A stretch of DNA of 64,000 nucleotides, taken from Saprospiraceae bacterium (GTDB lineage: Bacteria; Bacteroidota; Bacteroidia; Chitinophagales; Saprospiraceae). Numbering within the stretch: the stretch's first letter is position 1; the number at the start of each line of letters is the position of its first letter. The notes below the pieces were generated by a model. The model had not been told where the DNA came from and searched no databases. It saw nothing but the letters and a program-made list of their open reading frames with translations. Where the stretch lies: NCBI GenBank assembly GCA_016714985.1, contig JADKBS010000007.1, forward strand, positions 248,001 through 312,000. The letters are read 5' to 3'. Below are positions 44,914-53,900 of the stretch, piece after piece. Position numbers and translations under genes: made by a program.

Positions 44914-47900
44914 TTAGAAAGAAAAGTTCACACCCATCAGCACAGTTCTTGCGCTCGGATATTGGATGTATTCGATTCCTGCTGAAGGAAGGCCTTCGGC
45001 AATGTTAACAACGTTCACTTCTGGGTCAAATCCAGTGTACTTGGTGAATATCAATAGGTTTTGACCAGTAAGGTACACCCTCACATTCTTGACACTTGTT
45101 CCCAAGTTGCCAAAATTGTAGGACAAAGTGGTATTTGCCAACCTCAAATAATTACCATCTTCAAGATAACGGGAGGATGGCTTGATCGAGTTGGCAGTAG
45201 ATTCCCGAACGTCTCCGTCCAACAAAGAGGCATCAATATTCCTAGTACCCAAGTTACCAATGGGGATAACACTGTTCTTGGTGTTGTTGTAAATTTGATG
45301 GCCCATTGCACCATTCAAGTTCATGCTGAAGTTGAATTTGTCAACTGTAAGGCTTGTGCTTATTCCAACCAGCACATTGGGGTTTGGATCCCCCACAAAG
45401 CCCAAAGTCTCTGCAGTACCACCAACAAATTCACCGAAGCCATTCTCCCCTATGCCCAAGAATTGGCGAGTGTAAAAAGCGTTAAGCGGCTGGCCATTCT
45501 CCACACGCATCACAGTAGCGCCTGAGATGCCTTGTCCAAAAAGCGTTCCGTAGAGCAGGTTCGCCCCTTTATAGTCCTGTAGCTCATTACTGATAAAAGT
45601 AAGGTTACCCCCAAGTTCCCAAGTAAGTTTCTCTTTGCTCAATATTGTAGCGTTCAGTGCAAGTTCAACACCTTTGTTAACAACCTTTCCATCAAGATTT
45701 GTCCAATAAAGAACTGCTGGGCCAGGCAATGCAGCACGCTGACGGAAAAGTAAATCCGTTGTGCCCCTGTTAAAATACTCAACAGAACCTGTCAGGCGAT
45801 AATCAAAAAGCGAGAAATCAAGACCAATGTTCGAGGTCGTCGTCGTTTCCCATTTCAACTTCTTGTTGCCAGAGTTTTCAGGATTAATTGCCCCCGCTGT
45901 ACTTCCCGTTGAAGAATCGAATCTAAACTGTGTGGTAGCCGCTCCGGAAGGAAAATCTGAGTTACCCGTTTGGCCCCAACCAATCCTAAGCTTCAATTGG
46001 TCAAAAAGGTCATTTCCGATAAAGTCCTCATTGTGCAGGTTCCAAGCCAAGCCAACTGCTGGGAAATAACCATAGCGGTTATCCTCACCAAATTTGCTAG
46101 ATCCATCTGCACGCATGGTTGCGGTAAGAAGGTATTTGTCACGAACATTAACGAGGGCGCGCACGAAGTATGATTGCAGCTCAGCATCAGGGTTATAGTA
46201 AGCGTATATTTCCCTGGAATTATTACTCGAATTTTGCATGATGGCAGAATAGTCGAAATCATCTATTGCAAAATCACGGGCCGTCATGCCATTGCCGCGT
46301 TCTGTACGTTTCTGGTATTCATAACCTACTACCGCATTAAGGTTGATTCCGGAAGCCAAGTTTTGATTCAGGTTCAAAGTATGTGTGAGAATAGTGGAAG
46401 AATTTTCCACATGGTTTACAGAGGCAAGACCCCTGTTTTCAATATTTTGAATGTTCATCCATCTAGCTACCGAGGTATTCCGATTGCCAACGCCTTGGAT
46501 GATGCTATAGTCAATCTTGTAAGTAAGGTTGTCCAAAATCTTGAATGATGGAGAAATACGAGCAATCAAATCAAAAGATTTGGACTGATCGCTGAAGGCA
46601 TCAAGCAAGGCTATGGGATTGATGGAAGTATTTCCAAATTGTGGGGTGATAATTGGAGAACCAAGCGAATCGTATAGCGGGTGGGTTGGATTCCATTGGA
46701 GAGCCGAACCGATAAGGCTACCTTGGAAACCAGCATTTGTAGAGATTGCAGGGCCATTATCAATAGTCTGTGAAGCAATCACATTAAAATCCAAGCCTAA
46801 GCGGCGACTCTTAAGAAACTTGTAGTTGCCTGACAGGTTAGCAGTATAGCGTTGCAGCTTGTTGTTCTTGATGATACCCTCTTGATCGAAATAGCTAAAG
46901 CCAACGCGGTAATTGCCAAGGTCGGAACCACCCCCGATAGACAGGTTATGGCTCTGCGTGATTCCCGTTTGCAAAATCTCATCAAAAGCATCTACATTGC
47001 TACCATAGTCACCATTCCTTCTACCAGTGTTGGGGTCAGTTGGAAAGTCGTAATCAGCCAATGCATCACGATATTCATCCCCATTGAGCACCTTGTACTT
47101 CTGAAGGATAGTGCTAGCACCCACGTAAGAGTTTACATCAATACTTGGTGCACCCGATTTGCCCTTCTTGGTCGTAATCAAGATGACACCATTCGCTCCC
47201 CTTGAACCGTAGATAGCAGTGGCGGAAGCATCTTTCAAAACCTGAATGGATTCAATATCCGCAGGGTTCAGGTAAGCCAATGGGTTGGAACCTGCAGTTG
47301 CTCCAATATCGCCGGTGTTGGTTCCAGGCTTGCTCGAAGCACCAGAAAGCTGCACGCCATCCACAACGAACAACGGCTGATTGCCTGCACGGATGGATGA
47401 GTTACCCCTTATCCTGACCGTTGTTGAACCACCTGGCTGACCACTGTTGTTTACAACTTGTACACCTGCAGCTTTGCCTTGAATGAGTTGATCCGGAGAG
47501 ACAAGCGCCCCTCTGTTGAAATCCTCCTCACCTACCGACACAACCGAGCCTGTCAGGTCAGATTTTTTCACGGAACCGTACCCCACAACCACAATCTCAT
47601 CCAGCACTGCACCAGCATCCAATTTCACATCATAAACGTTGGAAGCAGTAATCGTTACCTTTTGAGCGGCATAGCCCGTGAAAGTAAACTCCAGTTGGGT
47701 AGCCCCATCTGGCAATCTTAGCTCGTAAGAGCCGTCAATGTCTGTAATGGTACCTGTACTTGTACCAAGCACCAATACGTTGGCGCCGATAAGCGCATCG
47801 CCTGTCTGCGCATCGGTCACAACACCTTTGATGGTGCGCTGGGCCATTGCCAGACTGCTCATGCCCATTGCCACGAATAGCAGCAGCAGACATTTCGCTA

Positions 47901-47922
47901 GAAAGTCAAACTTAAGTTTCAT
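44914..47922 (-). CDS. SusC/RagA family TonB-linked outer-membrane transporter
   Basis: This 22-strand TonB-dependent channel imports oligomers together with SusD. Start 47922 (MKLKFDFLAKCLLLLFVAMG) gives a clean signal peptide, while the frame from 48009 adds 29 unlikely residues. Residues about 28-110 are a carboxypeptidase-regulatory-like domain (IKGVVTDAQTGDALIGANV). The TonB plug follows with DEIVVVGYGSVKKSDLTGS and PLFVVDGVQLSG, then LKDASATAIYGSRGANGVIL. The rest is the barrel, ending in SARTVLMGVNFSF. The protein is 1002 aa. It is divergent from a LacI-type regulator that probably controls it. Confidence 0.96.
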   Translation of the reverse strand: MKLKFDFLAKCLLLLFVAMGMSSLAMAQRTIKGVVTDAQTGDALIGANVLVLGTSTGTITDIDGSYELRLPDGATQLEFTFTGYAAQKVTITASNVYDVKLDAGAVLDEIVVVGYGSVKKSDLTGSVVSVGEEDFNRGALVSPDQLIQGKAAGVQVVNNSGQPGGSTTVRIRGNSSIRAGNQPLFVVDGVQLSGASSKPGTNTGDIGATAGSNPLAYLNPADIESIQVLKDASATAIYGSRGANGVILITTKKGKSGAPSIDVNSYVGASTILQKYKVLNGDEYRDALADYDFPTDPNTGRRNGDYGSNVDAFDEILQTGITQSHNLSIGGGSDLGNYRVGFSYFDQEGIIKNNKLQRYTANLSGNYKFLKSRRLGLDFNVIASQTIDNGPAISTNAGFQGSLIGSALQWNPTHPLYDSLGSPIITPQFGNTSINPIALLDAFSDQSKSFDLIARISPSFKILDNLTYKIDYSIIQGVGNRNTSVARWMNIQNIENRGLASVNHVENSSTILTHTLNLNQNLASGINLNAVVGYEYQKRTERGNGMTARDFAIDDFDYSAIMQNSSNNSREIYAYYNPDAELQSYFVRALVNVRDKYLLTATMRADGSSKFGEDNRYGYFPAVGLAWNLHNEDFIGNDLFDQLKLRIGWGQTGNSDFPSGAATTQFRFDSSTGSTAGAINPENSGNKKLKWETTTTSNIGLDFSLFDYRLTGSVEYFNRGTTDLLFRQRAALPGPAVLYWTNLDGKVVNKGVELALNATILSKEKLTWELGGNLTFISNELQDYKGANLLYGTLFGQGISGATVMRVENGQPLNAFYTRQFLGIGENGFGEFVGGTAETLGFVGDPNPNVLVGISTSLTVDKFNFSMNLNGAMGHQIYNNTKNSVIPIGNLGTRNIDASLLDGDVRESTANSIKPSSRYLEDGNYLRLANTTLSYNFGNLGTSVKNVRVYLTGQNLLIFTKYTGFDPEVNVVNIAEGLPSAGIEYIQYPSARTVLMGVNFSF

Positions 47923-48314
47923 ACAAAATTTTGATTTAGTTAGACAAAAGTTAGTTGTAAAGCCTTTTAGTGAGGATATGGATATGGGACAATCTTTCAA
48001 AAAAAACAACTATTGTAAAGTGTAAAAACCCAATGAACGGGGCAAAGCTGAGAAATAAGTTCTAAACGTCCAAACATTGGTCTTTGTGAACCACTTTCCA
48101 ATAAAACTTTGTAAATCTCTAAAATAATACCATTCAGTGGGTCTGTTGTCTGGAAGAAAAACTTCCATTGCACAGCTATTTGAGCTTTAACCTTTGCTCA
48201 AACGTTTGATGTTGAAAACTTTTTTTTGGTGTATGCCTTCTATGAAGGCAAAGGTTTACATTTACAAAGAATAACCCAGTCCCTAACATTTATACTTACA
48301 ATACAACAGCATCA
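47923..48314. other. Divergent control region between susC and the LacI-type regulator
   Basis: This 392-base region holds both promoters and a perfect 12-bp palindrome (48198-48209). A partial copy (CTAAACGTCCAA, around 48062-48073) lies closer to susC. No clean TANNTTTG box with -33 partner was found for either gene. TATTCTTTG and TAACTTTTG on the minus strand are close, with one base too many in the spacer. No coding frame was credible. Confidence 0.6.
48198..48209. promoter_or_regulatory. Perfect palindromic operator candidate for the LacI-type regulator
   Basis: TCAAACGTTTGA is a perfect 12-bp palindrome with a central CG, the usual form of LacI/GalR-family operators. It lies about 106 bases before the regulator start and 276 bases before the susC start, in their shared intergenic region, so it could control both. 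The half-site TCAAACG also occurs at 40530-40536 upstream of the FG-GAP and T9SS genes. Confidence 0.6.
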
Positions 48315-49313
48315 ATGAAGCGATCGACGCTCAAAGACATCGCCAAATTGACCGGACTTTCGATTTCTGGCGTGTCAAGGGCCTTGAAGGACCATCCTGA
48401 TATTGCTCCGGAAACCAAGGAAAAAGTAAGGGAAGTAGCCAATGCGCTCAACTACCACCCCAACCCCAATGCACAGCACCTCCAATCAAAGCAATCAAAG
48501 ACTATTGCTGTTATTTTGCCGGAAGTGAACACTTTTTTCTTCCCTGAATTACTGCAAGGCATCAGCAACGTGGTGGAACAGCATGGGTATTTCCTCATCT
48601 TCCTTCAATCTGACAACAGGTTCTCAAGGGAAAAGGAATTGATTGAATACTGCATCCAAATGTTTGTTGATGGTGTTCTTATTTCGGTTTCAGCTGAAAC
48701 TACTAACCTCGAACACTTGCTGAAACTTCAAGAAATGGGGGCAGCTGTGGTGCAGATTGATCGTGTGCTTAGCAATGGCACAATCCCATTTTTGACCATA
48801 AACGATTCGGCTGCGAGCATGAAGGCCACAGCATATTTGATTGATAAAGGCCACAAAAAAATGGTTGGAATCTTTGATGATGCACGGCTGTCCATGACAT
48901 TGCTTCGAATCGAAGGCTTTGAGCGGGCACTCCAACTACATCAAATCGCCATTGAAGAAGATTCAATACTTATAGTCCAAGATGGGGAGGATGTAGAATT
49001 CAAGTTGTCCAAATTATTGGATGAGAATACCTCAATAACTGCGGTATTTACCATGTCCGATAAACTGTTGGTCCGCGCCTATCATGCCATCAACCAATTG
49101 GGGTTGAAAATTCCAGACGATATTGCCCTGATTTCCATCAGCGATGGAAAGGCCCCACAATATTTATTTCCCGGCATCACCCATGTTAGGCACTCGGGCG
49201 AAGTGGTTGGCATCGCTGCTGCAACCTTGTTGTTCAAAATACTGTCTGGTGAAAAGATTCCTGGTCAGCTTCATGAAGTTGAAACCACCTTGGTCGAGCT
49301 TGACTCGGTTTGA
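48315..49313 (+). CDS. LacI family transcriptional regulator
   Basis: This is a 332-aa sugar-responsive DNA-binding repressor or activator. The N-terminal helix-turn-helix is TLKDIAKLTGLSISGVSRAL (residues 4-23), then VREVANALNYHPNPNAQHL with the hinge helix. The periplasmic-binding-protein-like effector domain starts at IAVILPEVNTFFFPELLQG and includes LIDKGHKKMVGIFD and TAVFTMSDKLLVRAYHAINQ. Divergent placement next to susC/susD suggests it controls that operon in response to the imported sugar or a breakdown product. A perfect palindrome lies between them. The gene is followed 9 bases later by the aspartic protease gene. Confidence 0.94.
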   Translation: MKRSTLKDIAKLTGLSISGVSRALKDHPDIAPETKEKVREVANALNYHPNPNAQHLQSKQSKTIAVILPEVNTFFFPELLQGISNVVEQHGYFLIFLQSDNRFSREKELIEYCIQMFVDGVLISVSAETTNLEHLLKLQEMGAAVVQIDRVLSNGTIPFLTINDSAASMKATAYLIDKGHKKMVGIFDDARLSMTLLRIEGFERALQLHQIAIEEDSILIVQDGEDVEFKLSKLLDENTSITAVFTMSDKLLVRAYHAINQLGLKIPDDIALISISDGKAPQYLFPGITHVRHSGEVVGIAAATLLFKILSGEKIPGQLHEVETTLVELDSV

Positions 49314-49322
49314 TAAATCCAA

Positions 49323-50549
49323 ATGAAGTCATCTCTTCTCATCATCTGTATCTTCTTGCTGGGTCGGCAAACGACCTTAGCCCAACCCGGCTATGAGTTG
49401 TTGAAGGATGTAAACAAGATAGATATCCCTTTTGAGTTCCGAAACAACCTAATCTTGGTAAGGGTAACCTTTGCCAGAATTTTCCCCTTGCAGTTCATCT
49501 TCGATACCGGTGCCGAGAATTCAATTCTTTCGAAAAAAAGTGTCACCGACGCACTGGGAATCCCATACGAGCGGGAATTTAAAATTCTTGGCTCAGACCT
49601 CAAAACGGAACTGACCGCCTACTTGATTCGTGGCATCCACCTAAACATAGAAAACATGGTGGCACCCAACCACAGCATGTTGGTGCTCCAGGAGGATTAT
49701 TTCAATTTTGAGGAAATGATCGGCATACAAGTGGACGGGATTCTTGGGGCCGACTTGTTCAGGGGGTTGGTGGTCAAAATAAACTATGAACGGAAGATAA
49801 TCACGCTGACGAAAAGCAAGGAAGGAAAAAAGTTGATCGGTGAAACCAAATCGCTGCCCATTTTGATTGAAAAGAACAAGCCCTACCTTCAAACGGCCAT
49901 CCGCACCCAAAGCGATTCATTGGTTAACGTAAAATTGCTGCTCGATACAGGTGCGATGCTTTCCCTCCTCCTGAACTCTGATACCCACCCTGACCTAAAG
50001 CCCCCCGCCAATACCGTTCAAGGCAATATCGGTGCAGGGCTTGGCGGATTCATTACTGGCCATTTGGGTCGGGTTACTACCCTCCATCTCGGCGAATTCG
50101 AATGCAACGATGTCATCACCAATTTCCAATCAGTGACAATTGGAATGGATACCATCAAAATGCAAGGCCGAAATGGCATCATTGGCAACGAGGTACTAAG
50201 TCGTTTTCTGGTCATCATTGACTATCCCGGGCAAAAACTTTACTTGACACCCAACAGGAGGTACAATGCCGAGTTTGAATTCGACAAAAGCGGTTTGGTT
50301 ATCATTGCAACGGAACAAGGGCTGAAAAATTACGTAGTACACTATGTCATCGAAGGCTCACCTGCCGATGTTGCTGGAATCTTGACTGGAGACGTCATCA
50401 AGCGAATCAACAGATCACCTGCCAGCCTTTTGACATTGGAACGAATGAGCCAAATCCTTAAAAAAAAGGAAGGTAAGTTAACAAAGGTTGTTGTAGAAAG
50501 AGAAGGTAAACGGCTTAAATTCGAATTCACCTTGCGAAACTTAATCTGA
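49323..50549 (+). CDS. Exported retropepsin-like aspartic protease with PDZ domain
   Basis: This is a 408-aa protein with a signal peptide (residues 1-20, TTLAQ). Two aspartyl-protease-like halves are visible: FIFDTGAENSILS near residue 60 and KLLLDTGAMLSLLLN near residue 205. Both keep DTGA, so one chain may form a pseudo-dimer with two catalytic Asp, unlike retroviral proteases, which need two chains. A PDZ domain ends the protein (VIEGSPADVAGILTGDVIKR, about residues 340-405). Such proteins are common but poorly characterised in Bacteroidota. It starts 9 bases after the LacI regulator gene, which suggests a shared transcript. Confidence 0.85.
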   Translation: MKSSLLIICIFLLGRQTTLAQPGYELLKDVNKIDIPFEFRNNLILVRVTFARIFPLQFIFDTGAENSILSKKSVTDALGIPYEREFKILGSDLKTELTAYLIRGIHLNIENMVAPNHSMLVLQEDYFNFEEMIGIQVDGILGADLFRGLVVKINYERKIITLTKSKEGKKLIGETKSLPILIEKNKPYLQTAIRTQSDSLVNVKLLLDTGAMLSLLLNSDTHPDLKPPANTVQGNIGAGLGGFITGHLGRVTTLHLGEFECNDVITNFQSVTIGMDTIKMQGRNGIIGNEVLSRFLVIIDYPGQKLYLTPNRRYNAEFEFDKSGLVIIATEQGLKNYVVHYVIEGSPADVAGILTGDVIKRINRSPASLLTLERMSQILKKKEGKLTKVVVEREGKRLKFEFTLRNLI

Positions 50550-50994
50550 TTCCAAGCACTGAATTGCTAAAACCACAAAACCCAAACGTACCATGCCTAT
50601 TCGACGAAACTAATTTTTTTCGCTAAGTAAACATTTTTCCAACTTAGCAAATAAACTATAGAAGTTGTTATAGTAATTACTACATTTGTATTTCCCTATT
50701 AGAAAACGCTCTGCCGCAAACATTCTACCCTATTGTTGTCCGCCTCTTTGTTTTTGAGGTTGCAACCAAACACTTCTTGCCCTTTTTCCTTACGAACACT
50801 GTGAACAAATCTTGATTTTCTGAACAAGCACCTACGTTTTGTAGGATGACTCGCCCTTAAAGGATTTTGTGCATACAACAGAATCATGGCATTCGTTGAA
50901 TCCATCATTGCATGATTGGCTATGACGGATTTATGGCTGCTAGGTGCTTTGCACCAATCCTGAGAAAACCAACTACTGATTCAACGTGAAGAGA
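50550..50994. other. Intergenic region with promoter upstream of the giant surface protein
   Basis: This region is AT-rich at its start, with a TANNTTTG box at 50681-50688 and therefore a 5' leader of about 300 bases. The leader has weak hairpins, CCTACGTTTTGTAGG at 50831-50845 and AGGTGCTTTGCACC at 50942-50955. No reading frame was credible. Confidence 0.55.
50681..50688 (+). promoter_or_regulatory. Candidate -7 box (TACATTTG) for the giant T9SS protein
   Basis: TACATTTG fully matches TANNTTTG. A TTG (50665-50667) lies 13 bases upstream, closer than the usual -33 spacing. It would give a long 5' leader of about 300 bases. Confidence 0.35.
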
Positions 50995-53900
50995 ATGAGA
51001 CTGATACTACACACCTATACAATGGCGGGATTGTTTTTATTGGGGGCCAATTTTGCAGCTTCACAATCCACTACCTATTTGAACTTGACTGGGAGCCAAC
51101 ATCGTGAGGCCATCATTTTCGCAAACCAAGAACAGCATATCGAGGTTTGCGGCCTAACCTTGGGCAAAACCTATCAGGTATGGTTGAACGAGCCAGGCGG
51201 AAACCCGGTCATCAAGCTCTTGGGCAGTACCCAGGCTTATTCGCCTTCTTTCTCATTTGTTGCTGCGCAAAATTGCCACGAATTCCTTGCTAAAAAATCG
51301 AATATCGCCCCTTCTAAATCCGAATCGACCACTTGGTTTTCTATCGGCTGCAAAGATTGTGGCAAAAAGGGCCAAGCCTTTGACCCGGGCAAAATCGCCA
51401 CGCAGGGTGTGCTCAGCCCTCAGATATTGATCAACGATATTTTTCTCGGAGGGGATTGCTATGAAGTTTCCAATCTGAACGCCATTGGCGTTGGCTTAGG
51501 TAGGGGCAGCTTTTCAGATGGTAATTCGACCATTGGCATCCCAAATGGCATTATCCTCTGCACAGGCGATATTGCGGATGCCGCCGGCCCCAACAACGAC
51601 GACCAGGCTGGCCTGAACATTGGAGGCCCCAGTACTGACCCTGATTTGGAGATTTTCGCAACAGCTAATATCCAGGATGTTCAGGGCATTGAATTCGACT
51701 TTGTGCCAACCGGAAATACCGTCTCTTTCGACTATGTTTTCGCCTCGGAAGAATACTGTGAGTTTGTCAACACAGGCATGAACGACCTATTTGGGTTCTT
51801 CATAAGTGGGCCAGGCATCAATGGCAGCTTTTCCTTCAATGGAGAAAACCTCGCCACCGTACCTTCCACCAACCTATACGTCACCATTGATAACGTCAAC
51901 CAACTAGACAACTCTGCCTTTTTTGTGCCGAACCGGGCAAATTGCGGAGCAACTACCAACATGACCGACATCCAATACGATGGCTGGACAACCGTTCTGA
52001 CCGCCACTGCCAATGTAATTCCTTGCGAACAGTACCATATCCGCTTGGTCATCGCAGATGTCGGGGACGGTATTTTTGACTCGGCAGTTTTCTTGGGAGC
52101 GGGCAGCTTCAATGCTGGCGGAGACCCCGAAACAGGCAATATCGAGCCTTCTACTGGTATTCAAAATTTCCTGGAAGGCTGTGAACCAGCCCATTTCACG
52201 TTCTACCGGGATACCGACAGCGATATTAACCAACCCGTTCTTATCGAAATCACATTGCTCCCTTCGAGCACAGCAACCGAGGGCGTTGACTTTGGCGTGC
52301 TGCCAGCTTCGGTTATCATACCTGCGGGCCAAGACAGCATTGTGCTTCCAATCACCCTCATTGCCGACAATATTTCAGAAGTGTTGGAAAGCATTCAAAT
52401 ATCAGTAGCCAATGGCTGTGAATGCTCATCGCTTGAGTACAGTCTTACCATTTCGGACCTACCCGGGTTCAATGCCATTTTACCTACCGTTGAAGTTTGT
52501 GAAGGCAACTCGGTGAACCTTTCACCGACCATCAGCAACGGTATCACCGGCGGTGCCTATACCTACCAATGGAGCAATGGTCAGATTACCCCTTCCATCA
52601 ATATCACCCCGACGGATGGTCAACTAATAACAGTTACCATAACTGACCAATGTGGCACTGAGGTGCTGGCGAGTACAACAGCCAACGTCATTGAAATCCC
52701 GTCAGCCAGTCTTTCGGCTGGAGGGGGAAATAGCTGCCTTGGCAGTGCGAGTGATGAACATGTTTTTTCCATAGAAATAACCGGCGAGCCAAACTGGCTG
52801 ATAAGCTACACCTTGGATGGCATTACCCAAAGTCCCATACCAGTCACTAGTTCGCCTTTTCAGTTCAGTACAAGCACACCTGGGAGTTATATCTTTACAG
52901 CCGTTTCTACTACTACTGCCAATTGCCAGGGAGTGGCTATGGGTGCGGCAAATGTTTTTCTGGGCGATATTCAAAACACAGTTGCCACGACCCCAATTGA
53001 TTGCAATACGCTTGGTTCCATTACAATTGCCACCACTGGCGGAAGCATACCTTATCTATATAGTTGGAGCAATGGCTTGCCAAATTCACCCAATATCTCA
53101 GGGCTGCCAGCAGGAAGTTACCAAGTTACGGTCACAGATGGCAACGGCTGTACTGCATTGGCTAATGGAACAATCGGATCTGTGCCATTGATAAGCGCTG
53201 TTGCAACAGCCTCTCCTGTGGATTGCAATACGCCCAACGCCGGAACCATCAACTTGGGGGTCACGGGTGGCACCCCTCCTTATAGTTTTGCATGGTCAAA
53301 TGGCCTTCCGAGTACCCAAAACCAAATTGGATTGGGCACGGGAACCTACACAGTTACCATCACGGACGGAGGGAATTGCACGGAAGTGGCCTCAGCCACG
53401 GTCACTGCTACCAGTACACTTCCAACAGCTTTAGCTCAAGCAAATGACAGCCTTGATTGCGAAGCAGTAACCATCGCAGTGACTGGACAAGGCTCGGAAC
53501 TTGGGAACAATATCAATTATCTGTGGACCGGGCCGGGCATCGTGGGTGCTGACGATGGGATTGATATCAAGGTAGAAGAAGGTGGCATCTATACCTTATT
53601 GGTAACAAACACTTCCAATGGTTGCACAAACACCGCCATCGTCATGGTGGAGGCTAACCAAGAAGTTCCGGTTGCACAAGCTATTGGCGGTACGATAACC
53701 TGTTTGGATGGTCTGATTGAATTGAACGGTGGTGGTTCCAGCCAAGGTGCAAACTTCACGTTTGAATGGACAGGCACAGGCATTGTTGCCGGCGGCAATA
53801 CCCTGAACCCGACGGTCAATTCCCAAGGTGTTTATACCCTCACTGTGACCAATGAAACCAACCATTGCGAAGCAACCACAACTGCCATTGTTGGCATTGA

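Noticed and set aside
50550..50985. Small minus-strand frame (50699-50908)
   Set aside because: It has no signal, no family and no supporting context, and lies in a promoter region.
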